Source of the DNA: Isoetes taiwanensis
Taxonomy: Eukaryota; Streptophyta; Lycopodiopsida; Isoetales; Isoetaceae
Length of the DNA stretch: 64,000 bases
Assembly (NCBI GenBank): GCA_021234155.1
Contig: JAJEKV010000018.1
Location: forward strand, 14,018,925 to 14,082,924
Direction of reading: 5' to 3'
The notes under the pieces were generated by a model. The model saw nothing but the letters and a program-made list of their open reading frames with translations, searched no databases and was not told the DNA's origin. The number at the start of each line of letters is the position of its first letter. Within the stretch, counting starts at the first letter, position 1. Below are positions 1 through 10,832 of the stretch, piece by piece. The position numbers were made by a program, and so were the translations under genes.

Positions 1-926
1 GCGTGTGAGCTTGACAAGCACGGTCCGTTTGAGCTCTAGCTTGTCTTTTAGTCCATGTGTCCTTCAAGAATCCGTGGCAAGGTGACAGTCCTCGGGCGAC
101 CTGTAGAGTGGATATGGATGCCTTGCCCTCGTATTTTGGTGTAGGCTTTGTCTTGTGCTTGTTCTTATCTTTGTTCTTGTGAAAGACGTGCGGGAGGCAC
201 GTGTTGTCGAGTGCTGGCCAGATGTAAGTGAAATTGATAAAATGCAGGTCGTCTGGCATTTGGTCTGATTTTCTCATGTGAGAGAGGGCACATGCAAATG
301 GGAGGCATCTCCTTGTCTAATGATCTCGATGAGCTCATTCTATCTGAAGTTTGACTTCCATGAGTGGTAAAGTTCTGAGAACTACATGGTATCTAGCCAT
401 TCAGCATCATCGGTGGCGGGCTCGCAAAAACTCAGCTTGTCGAACGTTGACTTGAGTTGTTAGAAGTCTTCGGCTGCTATGACTGACGTGTCTTCGCATG
501 GAGATGTTACTCTCGCGTGGTTCGTTCCTTCCCATTCGCGTGGTTCTCGCGTGATGCCATCGATGTTGTCTGTTGCCCTGCCTGTGTATGCAGCTATGAT
601 AACTGATAGCCTGCTCATATTGGGTCGGGGAGCTCCTACTAAAAGAGATGCTTTTGTCCCTTGTGAGGCACTTTTGGAGCCGTGACTTGCCCATGCCGGC
701 ACCATCCATAAGGAAGAGATTGTCCCTGTGGGCTAAGATATAGGTCTTCATGTACATAATGTCGTCGTAGAGTACCCATTGCTTTGCTTTCAGCATCTGG
801 ACCATCACGTGGTACATTCTGTTGGGCATGATTTGTTTGTTCAGTACCATTGTTCTCTACAAGGGATAAAAGATGGCTAGTTTGTTGGAATGGGCGGGGT
901 TTCCATCTGCTTTGGGCTTGTTATGG
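1..926. other. Unassigned left edge of window
   Basis: This stretch lies upstream of the first LTR. Apart from the weak helicase-like fragment at 407-850 I see no domain, LTR end or tandem repeat. It may be part of an element that starts outside the window. Confidence 0.4.
407..850 (-). pseudogene. Possible decayed P-loop helicase fragment (PIF1/Helitron-like)
   Basis: A 147-codon minus-strand frame reads LFLMDGAGMGKSRLQK in its first half. This resembles the Walker A segment of PIF1 or Helitron helicases, which is normally DGPGGTGKT, but one residue of the loop is missing. The sequence before it (a short helix with YDDIMYMKTYI) suits the region that precedes Walker A in such helicases. After the P-loop the frame loses any resemblance, and the continuation may lie in another frame. 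No Walker B, Rep/HUH motif or Helitron terminus was seen. The assignment rests on one motif and could be chance. Confidence 0.22.
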
Positions 927-3503
927 TGCTGCCATGCTATGGCAGCATGGAAGAACAAGACACATTCTGATATTCTCATGCTTTGATTTGAACACAGATA
1001 TACAAGCACAATGCATCTTTGCACATTTTTGAAGAAAGACTTGAAGACCAAGGTGAGGACATTTGACAAAGATCACACAAGCATGCGAGGGAAGGTAATT
1101 CAAGCAACTCAATGTTGGAGATTTGAAGACCCCTTGAAGTGTTCTTGGTCTGTGATGCTACTATTTGAGTTCTTGGCATAACTACATTCCATGACATTCA
1201 TCTTAAGCCTTCCATATCCTTTGCCATGTAAACATGCCTATGAGACCCCAAGTTCCATGCCTACATTTCATTTCATAAGGCAAATTGGCCTAGAAGATTT
1301 TTTCTAGTCAAAACCTCTCTTTCACATGTCATTCACATCACACACACTTACCATATCATCACCATCTCATTAGAGCACAAATCTCCACTTGACTTGGTCA
1401 TACTCATGGTCAAAGGTCAAATTTCTCTCTCTAGAAGTCAAATGGTGAGACAAAGTGCAAAATTCCTAAAGGAAGCCATTAAAAGTAAAAATTTTGCCTA
1501 GAAAATGCAAAAATGCAAGTTAAATGCATTGGTATTGAAATTGACCTATGACATCATTCAAAAATGGCCAAGTCATCCTACATGTCACCTTCATTGCCAT
1601 GTCACACTTACACGTGTCACCCCATTGAAATTCTATCCTTTGCAAAAAGTTCTCTAAATTAAGTGTTTAAGTTCATAAGGGTGATATATCATCTTGCCAC
1701 ATCATCACCAACACCTCCACATCACCATCCACATGTCATACACATCATCTCCACCTCATCTCATGTTTTGACTAGAAAAAAATATTCTTAGCGAAGTTGT
1801 TTGACACCTCATCACTCCTACTTGCCATGTCATCCTCATATTGCCAACTCATCTCGCCTACTTGCCACCTCACCATTTTCATGCCCTTTTTAAGCCAAAA
1901 ATGAAAAAACTGGTTTTACAAAAAAGATTCCACCATCATGGAGAGCATAAAAAAGATTCCTTTTGCAAAAAAGAAATTGCAAAAATTCGTTCATTTGGGC
2001 CTTCATATATGATTTCTTGCGAAATGTGCCAAACCATGCTTTGCAAAAAAAAATTCCTATCTACCCCCAAAACCCTAGATTCCCTAGCCAATCACCCCCC
2101 CTGCCACGTGGTATACCCGGGCGTGCGGGGCGGTGGAGGTACCGAGGCCCACGTGGATATAGCACGTATTATATTAATAATATTGATTTTGTTTCTGTAT
2201 TTATACCTTGGTCCTCTTTTTTAAAACGAGCCTGTGGGATATTTCGACCTTTCTTGCCAAGAACCCTAATCCTAAAAACTGCCAAGCTCCGGCAAATCCA
2301 CCTTGATCAATCACCTAATCATTACCCTAAAAGATTGGATTGGCCTGTAATACACCAAGAACCTGTCAGATAAGCTAAAAAACAGAATTCCGGCACGGAT
2401 TTGCCAAGAACAGCACTGAGCAGGGGATTTAAAAAGGGGAAAAAGGCTCTGAGCAAATTTCGAGGGCTTCGAGGCGAAGAACGCATCAAGATCTTTGAGG
2501 AAAGACCGGTTATGAGAGTTCAAGCTTGGATCAGCCTTCCATTGGCCAGATTTTCACGAATTACTGATGAATTTCTGAAGAATTATTTGACTGTATACCT
2601 TGTTTGATCCTGTGCCCAAGACTTAGAGCTTGGGATCTTTATTTGCTTGCTGTGTGACTCTGAGTTGAATGAAAATCCGATCCTTGTTGACAAACTTGTG
2701 AATGCTTTCTATTGACTTTGCGTCTGATATCATATCCATACAACATTTAATGCTTGCATTCTAGCTCGAAAAAGAAGAGAGCAGAACTATTGCACATAAG
2801 CATCTATAGCATAGACTCATGATAGTTAAAGTGTTTGCATAATCCTTTGATAGAAATTTAAGCCTGCACCACTGGACCATTAATCTTTCCTTATCACTCC
2901 ATATTCATATTGTGCTCAAGTGACCTGCATCTTATCATTTGCATAGGCTTTGTTGACATTGATATTACTTAGAAAAGCAAAAAATGTACATCCAAAACTC
3001 TAGCAATTCAAAATTTGTCTGCTGTTCGTAGCCTGTGACAGACAGTCAAACCAAAAATCAAATTTCCCAAAAATTTGTGCATCCCTCTGCAAAAAGCATT
3101 CTTGACCCTTGTATGTAGACATATTAGAAAGGAAATTAAGCATCAATTTCTGAAAAGAAACCTTTATCGAATTAGAAAATTTCACTCTCTGCCAGGGATG
3201 TTAACCAAAAATTGACCTGGTCAGGAATGCATTTTCGAGGGATCTGTTCTGATCAAACTTTGTCTGACTTTATACCCAATATCCTTCAAGGTTTTGAGTA
3301 GCCTTAGCATAAAAAATCATGAGCAAATTCCCTCTTGTTTGCATCTGGCATCTATTCTTGCAAGGCAGACTTTTTTTCGAAAGTGGTAAATAATCATTGT
3401 TTCAGCATTCTACTTGGGAATTTTCACTCAGAGTGGTTGCTTTAAGCAACCTGGAGGTTCTAAACCACTGAAGTTGAAGGTTTTGCCAGGAACACCTTCA
3501 ACA
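927..3503 (+). repeat. 5' LTR of Tat-like copy 1 (about 2.58 kb)
   Basis: It starts TGCTGCCATGCTATGGCAGC and ends CACCTTCAACA. Both ends match the LTRs at 50105-52642 and 56607-59131, whose outer borders are fixed by a TSD. The start is a perfect 9-bp inverted repeat around GCT. Small frames inside the LTR carry no recognisable domain. Transcription signals were not resolved. Confidence 0.9.
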
Positions 3504-3506
3504 TTT

Positions 3507-3524
3507 TGGAGGTTCTACCGAGAT
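3507..3524 (+). promoter_or_regulatory. Primer binding site, probably tRNA-Gln type
   Basis: TGGAGGTTCTACCGAGAT begins three bases after the LTR end. It would pair with a tRNA 3' end reading UAGAACC-U-CCA. That matches the acceptor stem I recall for plant tRNA-Gln, which starts GGUUCUA. The same site follows the LTR in the second copy (52646). It is not the initiator-Met site used by the chromoviruses here. Confidence 0.65.
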
Positions 3525-3545
3525 CACTTCCTGGAATTTGAACTC

Positions 3546-4640
3546 ATGGCTCCCAGGAGAACTAATGAAGCATCTGAGCATGCTGAAGCACAGGAGAATA
3601 ATGAAACCTCTGCTGCAGCACCAGGAGTAAGTATACAAGCAAATACAGGTATGCCTTGCCATTACTTTGAGTTGAATATGCCAATTCCCATTCCTACTTT
3701 TGATCCAAGCATGAATGCTAACAATTTTCTGAAGACTTTTGAGGAGTACTATCAAGAATATGGACACAAGAAAGGTTGCAAATTCTCTGAGTTTAAAAAG
3801 TGTTTAAAAAATGATGAGGTTAGAGCTTGGCTTGAATATGTTATGAGTTTAGGAGCTAACTCATGGGATGAATTGGTCAAGAAATTCTCAAGGTTTGGTA
3901 AGCTGTCAGATCCTCAAGATTTGATCTTTGAACTACAAACTTTTCATATTAAACATGGTGAGAGTGTACACCAATATGTGGAGAGATTTAATCTTTATCT
4001 TGTCAAGTGTCAAATTAATCAAGTTCCAAACCATACTTTACATCTTGTGGCATCTTTTATCAGAGGTTTGAGCAGTAGACCAAGAGCACACAGGAAGATG
4101 CTCAAGATTCAAAAACAAGAAGGGTTTGATACAATACATAAGGCTTTTACCAAAGCTACTGAAATTGCAGATATGATTTCTTACCTACCTGATAATATGC
4201 ACTCACCTCATGATCCTTTCTTTCCAGATTATGAGCCGGAATACATGGGACCAGGACCTGTACCAGTTTATGCTATTCAGAAAGAAAAGAAGAAATAAAA
4301 AATGGAGGATGCTAAGGGTCCTGTAGCAGATGTGAGAGCTCTAGTCGAGGTGACCAAACAACTTCAAGAGATGAAAAACTCTAGACCTGAGAGGATAATT
4401 TATCCACCTTATGCTCATTGTTCAAGAAACCCTCATTCCTCTGACTGCTGCTGGTATAGGCCTTGTATAAAATGTGGTAAAAGGGGCATTTTGGTAAGGA
4501 ATGCCCTGTATATGCATTTTGCAAAGCTATAGGACATTATGAGGATAGGTGTTGTGTAAAAGAGTATTTTGCTAGGCAAGAAAAATCTAAATCTAATGAG
4601 CAAAATGCTTCCATCAGATTTGTATAGGAGATTGAAGAAC
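3546..4640 (+). pseudogene. gag of Tat-like copy 1 (capsid plus broken zinc knuckles)
   Basis: The frame starts at the ATG of MAPRRTNEASEHAEA shortly after the primer binding site. The capsid part (about residues 30-190) has the retrotransposon gag pattern, including the RAWLEYVMSLGANSWDELV and VHQYVERFNLYL segments. A TAA stop follows the KEKKK stretch at 4296-4298; the next frame continues with MEDAKGP. The zinc-knuckle region (CIKCGKRG) is then disrupted by a frameshift near 4490. The sister copy reads through here with two intact knuckles, so the breaks are secondary damage. The product would be the structural protein of the virus-like particle. Confidence 0.85.
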
Positions 4641-4651
4641 AGGAGGAAATT

Positions 4652-5505
4652 ATGGCTGTGCATATAAGAGGAATGAACAATGCAAAGGAGAAAGAGCCAG
4701 CACAAGCCAATGAGGATGTCAATGATGTGAGACACAAAGAAATCGAACAAAATATGGTTGTGCCTCCTCCTCCTGTTCAGAAATATATGAAAAAAGATAA
4801 AGATAGTGAGGACTTTGAGTATTTGCTTAAGAATTCTAAAATCAATGTTGACTTGTTGACTCTGCTCAAGATAGCCCCATCTTACAGGAAGAAGGTACTG
4901 AATTTGACCAAAGACGATGAGTTTGCTCTAACCAATCATATTGAGGAGCACATGCTAACTCGGGAAGATTATGACCCGGAGGCTTTCACCTGTGTTGCCA
5001 GAATGGGCAAGAAAATCTTGATCAAGCTCCTATTAGATGGAGGATCACCTCTGAATGTGATGCCCCCACCATGCTATGAGAATGTGTGGCCTTGAGATAG
5101 ACAAGAAAGCTCCAATGGTTTTAAAATCCTTCTCAAATACAAAAATCAGCCCTGTAGGAATAGTTAGCAATGTGCCAATTGATGTGGAAGGTATTGTTGT
5201 TGCATCTAACTTTGTTGTGGTTGCTTTTGAAGGGATAGAAGAGAAATCAGATATTTATGATTTGCTTTTGGGAAGAAAGTGGTTGTCTACAGTTGATGCC
5301 AGACCTGTGTGGTCAAAAGGAGAACGCACTATCTCCAATGGTAAGAAAAGGGTGACACTCTACAACAAAGTAGATGAATTTGAAGCCTTAAACTTCATAG
5401 AAGAAGACATGCTGTTGTCAAACCCTTGTGGAGAGTTTGAGTTGAATGCAAATGATCTAATATCTAACTCAGAATTCCCTATGCAGGTAGCTTTGCCAAA
5501 ACAAG
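4652..5505 (+). pseudogene. Aspartic protease region of Tat-like copy 1
   Basis: The first frame (4652-5095) begins IRGMNNAKEKEP and reaches the active-site motif LLLDGGSPLNVM. The DGGS form is typical of Tat and Athila-type plant gypsy proteases. One frame change near 5080 moves the reading frame to 5076-5552, which carries the flap-side sequence and the conserved LLLGRKWL motif. Protease would process the Gag-Pol polyprotein. Apart from the frameshift the domain looks nearly complete. Confidence 0.85.
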
Positions 5506-5890
5506 AAAATTTTGCTTACTTATGGTTTGATGGTGGGTTTCTAAAAGATTGAGTGTTGCTTCCTCTGCTGCTATCCTTAAAGACTCTTCTAATAGGTTGC
5601 TTGCAAAAGTAGGCAGAATATTTCCTAATGCAACCTCAAATATGGCAGAATATAAGGCTCTGATAGCAGGTCTTCAAGAAGCAAAAAATTTGAATGTTAA
5701 TGAAATTGTTATTTTTGGAGATTCTCAGCTTGTTTGCAGGCAAATATTGGGGGAGTACCAGGCCAAAAATGAAGACATGATCTTATTTAGGGATCAAGCT
5801 ATGGGAGAATTAAAAAACTTCAAGACTTGGGAGGCTTTGTCATCTGCCAAGGGAACAGAATGGTGAAGCTAATGCACTATGCAAAAGTGT
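5506..5890 (+). pseudogene. Additional archaeal-type RNase H located before RT
   Basis: The domain opens with YLWFDGG (first catalytic Asp) at the end of the protease frame. After a frameshift near 5550 it continues with NMAEYKALIAGL (catalytic Glu) and IFGDSQLVCRQIL (second Asp). The last Asp region is broken by a further frameshift near 5865; the sister copy reads GEADAL there. These motifs are those of the aRNH domain of Tat retrotransposons and cellular type 1 RNase H. RT starts about 200 bases downstream, so the order is PR-aRNH-RT. Its role would be removal of RNA from RNA-DNA hybrids during reverse transcription. Confidence 0.82.
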
Positions 5891-5903
5891 TCTTCTTGAG
5901 CAC

Positions 5904-7026
5904 TTGGCTGAGGGAGCAATTCAAGAAGAAGAATTGGAGAAAAAAGACCTGCAACAACTCTATCTTATTCTGGTAATCAATGCAAGTGAGGAAAAACAGG
6001 TGAAGGAAATTAAACTGAACAAGAAAGGTCTAGATAGAGTTTTATATGTTGGTGATTTGTTCAAAGAGGAGGATGAGTCTTTTGTTACCAAGTTTTTTAA
6101 TGATTGGAAAGATATCTTTTCCCGGGATTATGATGAGTTGGTTGGTGTTGACAAAAGAATATGTGAGTTTGAAATAAAAATCAAGGAAGGTATGAAACCT
6201 GTGGTTCAAAAGCTGAGAAGAATTAATGCATCTTTGCTTGGCCTGATCAAAGAAGAATTATATAAAATGAAAGATGTTGGTGTGATTTCTGATATTGTAA
6301 ATCTTGAATGGTTATCTTGCATTGTGCCAGTTGAAAAGAAAAATAAAACTATAAGGATTTGCATTGACTACAGGGATTTGAATAAAGCCACCATTAAAGA
6401 CTGCTACCCTTTGCCCTTTTTAGAAGAAGTTTTACATGTTGTTGCAGGTAAGGAAATATATTCTTTCTTAGATGGCTTTTCAGGTTTCAACCAAATAAGC
6501 ATAAAGGAGAAAGATCAGCCAAAGACCTTATTCATTACACCTTGGGGAACATTTGCCATGAAGAGAATGCCCTTTGGACTAATGAATGCATCAGCAACTT
6601 TCCAAAGGGCCATGGATACCATTTTCAAAGACATGCATTCGAATGCATTTCGCGTCTTCTTGGATGATCTTTGTCTAGGTACCTCTTTCAAAGACGATTT
6701 TGATTTTCTAACTATATTATTTGCCTTGTGCAGAAAAAGGAGGTGTCAATTTAAACCCAAATAAATGTGTTTTTCTATGCACAAGAGGAGAACTGCTTGG
6801 ACATGAAGTATCTACAAAAGGCATTCAAGTAGCAGAAGCTAAAATTGAGGCTTTGAAGAAGCTAGCTCCTCCCAAAACACTCAAACAGGTAAAGAATTTC
6901 ATGGGAATGACTAGTTTCTTAAGGATGTATGTACCTCACTTCTCACATACTATGAATCCGATTTCTAACCTCACAAAGGTTGGGAAATTCTCTAAGAATG
7001 AAAGCAAACACATTTTGGTTGATTAG
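5904..7026 (+). pseudogene. Reverse transcriptase of Tat-like copy 1
   Basis: Frame 5904-6764 holds the fingers and palm: RICIDYRDLNKATIKDCYPL, SFLDGFSGFNQI, FAMKRMPFGLMNASATFQRA and the catalytic FLDD box in VFLDDLCLG. A frameshift near 6725 moves the rest to 6721-7026, with GHEVSTKGIQVAEAKIEALK and the VKNFMGMTSFLRMYVPHFS thumb/connection segment. A stop at 7024-7026 ends that frame. This is the only RT with an intact catalytic core in the window. The sister copy at 50105-59131 has lost the whole domain. Confidence 0.92.
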
Positions 7027-7416
7027 AATGAGGAATGTCAAGAATCCTTTGATAAAATCATCAATGCTATCTGCCATTCCATTTTGCTAAAGTCTCCAGA
7101 CTCAGAAAAGCCTTTCAAAGCCTATATCAGTGTCACTAAAAGAGCAATTGGTGTGGCATTGTTGCAAGAAGACCATGTTATTGCTTTTGCGAGCAAAATG
7201 TGGTCTGATACTAAGTTAAGATACCCCAGGCTGGAGAAAAGTGCAGCTGCATTGATGTTTTTGATAGAGAGACAGGGTCATCTGCTACAAAACAACCAAA
7301 CTTAGGTCTACATGAGGCAAAATCCTTTATCTCTGCTTTTTGCTAAGAAACAGCCCAAAGCTAAGTTGTGCAGATGGGCTTGTAAAGTTTAGGCCTACAA
7401 TTTTACAGTCAAAGTT
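7027..7416 (+). pseudogene. Ty3/gypsy RNase H, catalytically degenerate
   Basis: Frame 7084-7305 reads KAYISVTKRAIGVALLQED followed by AFASKMWSDTKLRYPRLEKS. The fold is the gypsy RNase H that follows RT, but the first catalytic Asp (normally in a LYLDAS-type motif) is replaced. Tat elements are known to have a similarly degenerate first RNase H. The remainder (RQNPLSLLFAKKQPKAKLCRW and beyond) is in frame but interrupted by TAG stops at 7303 and 7390. With the upstream aRNH the element encodes two RNase H domains. Confidence 0.75.
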
Positions 7417-8345
7417 ATGAACTTAGTTGAAAATCTCAGTTCATATTTGCCCGATGCTCTATTTGAACACGAGGATCAAGAAGGATTAAATGATGTTGAT
7501 TGTGTTACTAGCTTGGTTGCATTTGCAGAAGACTTGGATTGGCAAACAGATATCAGGAATTATTTTGAAGACAATGAGTTGCCAAAAGATATGAGTAGCA
7601 GTCAGGAAAGGAGATTCAAGGAGAAATGCAAAAAGTTCAGATTGATTGGGGAGGTGTTATACAAGGTTGACAAAGAAGGAGTGTTGCTGAGGTGTGTGGA
7701 TGCTGAAGAAGCCAAAATGATCATTGAGGCTTGTCATGAGGGTATTTGTGGTGGACACTTTGCTGCTGACACAACAGCCAAGAAGATCTTGAGGTCAGGA
7801 TATTTTTGGCCTACTCTTTTTAAAGATTGCTATAATGCTATAAAATGTTGTCATAAATGCCAAATCTGTGGCAAAAAAGCATTGCAACCAGCCCCTCTCA
7901 CTCCTATAATTTCACCAGGTCCATTCTAAACATAAGCACTCGATTTCATAGGGTCAATAGATCCACCCTCTTCAGCTCAGCATCAGTTCATACTTGTAGC
8001 CATAGATTACTTCACCAAATGGGCTGAAGCAGTTCCCCTTAAAGAAGCAAATGCCTACACCACTGCAAGATTTCTTCATAAGAACATCTATGCTAGATTT
8101 GGAATTCCCTTCAAAATCATCTCTGATAGTTCATGAGTCAAACCATTGCCTTACTGTTAACCACTCTAAAAGTTAAACAAAAGTTCAGCATATTACCCTC
8201 AAGGCAATGGCCAAGCAGAGTCAACCAATAAAATTTTGAAGTCAACTCTGAAAAAGACCATCAGCATTTCAAAAAACGATTGGCACCTCAAACTCCATGA
8301 TGCCATGATACCATATCTACAAACTTATATAGGAGCACACATAAC
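7417..8345 (+). pseudogene. Integrase of Tat-like copy 1, 3' truncated
   Basis: Frame 7417-7929 ends with the HHCC zinc-binding domain: HEGICGGHFAADTTAKKIL then CCHKCQICG. After a stop at 7927 the core continues with LDFIGSIDPPSS, FILVAIDYFTKWAEAVPL, FGIPFKIISDSS and YYPQGNGQAESTNKIL, giving the DDE triad pattern. Stops interrupt the frame near 8134-8160. Homology ends in DWHLKLHDAM near 8345, just short of the C-terminal domain. The sister copy preserves part of the missing C-terminal portion (55230-55750). Confidence 0.88.
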
Positions 8346-8652
8346 AGTAAAATAACAAGATATGGCTGCCAGACCGAGGCCTAGGATCTTCTGCAGTACG
8401 TCAGTACGCGCTACTGGCCTGCAGAATTACACTACATTAGTACTTTACAAAATAATTTATGTAGTGTGGTTGAAGGGACCACCTCCTTGAGAAAAAAAGA
8501 AATATAATGAAGGAATCCTATCATGCCTAAGGTTGGCATGTCGTCTCGGCGTAAGGAATGGTCATATTCCCATTATAGCCATAGACGAATGCGTCCTATC
8601 ATGAATGCCTATATGCCCAATTCCCCATCTAGGATGCATGTAACCCAACCCC
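8346..8652. other. Junction region between two retroelements
   Basis: About 300 bases without coding signal lie between the truncated Tat-like element and the chromodomain end of the minus-strand chromovirus. A CCTATCATGCCTAAG stretch near 8517 is also found downstream of the chromodomain in the element at 59888-64000. This part is therefore probably 3' untranslated sequence of the chromovirus. Confidence 0.5.
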
Positions 8653-9093
8653 TTAAATGATCCATGTCGGATCACTCTCATATGATCCCTGTTGGACCCA
8701 TAACCCAATGCTTACCATAGGGTTGGAGTTCATCGCATCTTGAATGGTTCGGCCCTGGCATTCTCGCATAAAGTCTAGGTAAGTCTTGTCCAAATCTGCT
8801 TTAAGAACCCAGGTTGCATCCTCCGTCAGTAAGTGTTTCCACTTAACCAAATACTGTAAGATTTGAGTTCTGCGGGTTTGCTTGTATGCACGATCAAGGA
8901 GAGCCTCAGGCACTATCTCCAATTGATCTTCCGTCATCTCCAGAAGTGTTGGCATGTCAAGGATCTCTTTTGGATCGAGGTTATGCTTCTTGAGAAGGCT
9001 CACATGGAAGACTTTATGGACCTTCAAATACGCAGGTAGATTCAACCAGTAGGCTTGAGAACCTATCCTTTCGGTTATCTCAAAGGGTCCCAC
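8653..9093 (-). pseudogene. Integrase C-terminal GPY/F region plus chromodomain
   Basis: The frame begins GPFEITERIGSQAYWLNLP (GPY/F module) and VHKVFHVSLLKKH. From about residue 59 to 115 it has a chromodomain: IVPEALLDRAYKQTRRTQ, YLVKWKHLLTEDATWVL and DKTYLDFM. The aromatic and acidic residues of the methyl-lysine fold are largely kept. Chromodomains in such elements are thought to guide integration to particular chromatin. Only this part of integrase has a clean 146-codon frame. Confidence 0.88.
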
Positions 9094-9880
9094 TTATCTA
9101 GGTGCAATCTTCTTACAATTGCCAATTTTGAGTTTGGCTTGCTTCACCTTGATCTTTAACCATACGGACTCACCAACCTAAGATTCCCATGGTGTCTGAT
9201 GCCGGTTGGCAAGGCTCTTTTGCCGAGCTTTAGTAGCTAACAAATACCCTCGAACTTCTTCGACTGGCTTGCATATCTGTAAGCAATTGTTGAGACATAC
9301 CTTGGAAACCGGATTATGCCATGTGTCTGGAGTAAGACATTGGTAGCCATAATTGATCATAAAAGTAGACATCCTTGAAGACTCCTACCTTGTACTGTTA
9401 TAGGCAAACTCCACCAAATGGGTGTAACTTGCCCATTGGGATTGCTTGTTCCAGGTATAGTTAGGTAGCATATCTTCGATTATGCGATCGGTACGCTCTT
9501 TTTGGCCATCCGTCTGCAGATGGTAAGCTATGCTCATTGCAAGCTTAGTTTGAATAGTGCTAAAGCAATCTTTCCAAAAAGCACTAACAAACTTAGGATC
9601 CCGGTCCGATATAATGGTACGTTGCATCCCATGAATGCGAAACACTTCTTTTGTGAACAACAAGGCAGTGCCTAATGTAGTATCTGTGGTTCGACATGGT
9701 AGAAAGAGTGCCATTTTGGAAAGCTTGTCGACCACGACCATTAAGGCATCAAAGCCTCTCAAAGTGCGTGAAAGCCCCACGATGAAATCCATGGTAATAA
9801 ATTCTCATTTTGCATTAGGCACATCTAAGGGTTGCAATTCTCCTGGAATGTGTAACTATTCTGCCTTCATTTGCTGACAC
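9094..9880 (-). pseudogene. Integrase catalytic core of minus-strand chromovirus
   Basis: Frame 9385-9792 holds the core: MDFIVGLSRTLRGFDALMVV with the first Asp, IISDRDPKFVSAFWKDCF with the second, and TDGQKERTDRIIEDML with the Glu. Frame 9178-9372 continues with FMINYGYQCLTPDTWHNP. The two are out of frame with each other and with the chromodomain frame. The enzyme would insert cDNA into the genome, but it cannot be made from this copy. Confidence 0.87.
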
Positions 9881-10176
9881 ACCTGACATTGCTTAATGTA
9901 TCGAGCAATGTTTCTTCATGCCTGGCCAAAAATAGCTGGAGCGGATCTTGAAATATGTCTTCATAAATCCTGCGTGCCTCACTATAGGATTGTTATGTGT
10001 ATCGTGGAGAATGAGCTTACGAACTCCTGATGCCTCGGGGATATATAACTTATCCTTGTAATAAAGGAGATCACCTTTTTTCTTATAATGGCGGAAAGCC
10101 TCCCTTTCCTTATCTGTTCTGGCTTCCATGGATAGACTTTGTCATATCTCCTGAATTCAGGATCTGCTGGAAGAGT
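9881..10176 (-). pseudogene. Integrase N-terminal zinc-binding region
   Basis: Frame 9893-10129 reads LILHDTHNNPIVRHAGFMKT and YFWPGMKKH, the HH part of the HHCC domain. The CC part (QCQVCQQMK) is found in another frame just below 9893, so there is a frameshift at about 9890-9900. Confidence 0.8.
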
Positions 10177-10640
10177 CTACTGTATCTGCTTAAAGAGCGT
10201 GCAAATGGCATTACAATGCGTTCGGGTGACTAATGGATGCCGGGAAAGTGCATCAGCAACCACATTATGCTTGCCCGGCTTATAGACTACTTCAAAATTA
10301 TACTCTTCCAGAAATTCCATCCATCGTCGCTGTCTCATACTGAGGTGGGGTTGCGTAAAAATATATTGGAGGCTTTGGTGGTCCGTATCCAACTGGAAAC
10401 GTCTCCCAAGTAAATAGTACCTACAGATACGCAAGGCACGCACGACGGCAAGTAATTCTTGGTCATGCATGGGGTAACGCTGTTCTGCATCATTCATTTT
10501 CCAGGAGTCTTAGGCGACCACCCTACCCTCCTGCATTAGTACTCCACTGGTAGATATCTTACTAGCATCCTGGCAACCCACTTATCCTTCTGAGGATCTG
10601 GCAAGGTAAAAGCTGGAGTGGTTGTCAATGCATCTTTTAA
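10177..10640 (-). pseudogene. RNase H of minus-strand chromovirus
   Basis: Frame 10177-10497 contains MNDAEQRYPMHDQELLAVV, FQLDTDHQSLQYIFTQPHLS and KHNVVADALSRHP, which are the typical middle and end of a gypsy RNase H. The N-terminal part (10500-10640) is broken by stops. It belongs with the RT remnant at 10637-10832. Confidence 0.85.
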
Positions 10641-10832
10641 TGATTGAAATCTGGCCTGGACCTTGTCCTTAATGTGCTAACTTTCTCATGTTTTGTAAGG
10701 TCGGTAAGAGGTGCGGCAAGCTTAGCAAAGTCCTTAACAAACTTGCGGTAATATCCTGCCAACCCTAGAAAGCTGCAGACCTCTGACACATTTGTTGGGA
10801 TCGGCCAATCCTTTACCGCTTCAAACTTGGTT
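10637..10832 (-). pseudogene. RT thumb/connection remnant
   Basis: The minus strand reads [40 protein letters not shown] and [11 protein letters not shown], the conserved segment between RT and RNase H. Homology stops at about 10832, where the LTR at 10833 begins. The catalytic part of RT is missing. Confidence 0.85.

Larger units (their letters stand above)
927..8345 (+). mobile_element. Tat-like Ty3/gypsy LTR retrotransposon, copy 1, truncated at 3' end
   Basis: The element has a 5' LTR, a primer binding site, gag, a DGGS-type aspartic protease, an archaeal-type RNase H, reverse transcriptase, a degenerate second RNase H and integrase, all on the plus strand. Stops and frameshifts break most frames, so it is not autonomous now. 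Homology to its sister copy at 50105-59131 ends in the integrase C-terminal part near 8345, where a minus-strand chromovirus fragment takes over. No 3' LTR is present, so the 3' end was lost by deletion or a later insertion. The unusual feature is that the additional RNase H lies between protease and RT. Known Tat elements, as far as I recall, carry it after the first RNase H. Confidence 0.9.
8640..10832 (-). mobile_element. Chromovirus (Ty3/gypsy) 3' half, minus strand
   Basis: Read on the minus strand from 10832 downwards, this holds the end of RT, RNase H, integrase and a C-terminal chromodomain, so it is a chromovirus. Several frameshifts and stops break it. The upstream side is cut at about 10832 by the LTR of another element, so gag, protease and most of RT are absent. 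Protein motifs resemble those of the minus-strand element at 59888-64000, which is probably a related family. No LTR of its own was found at the lower end. Confidence 0.88.
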
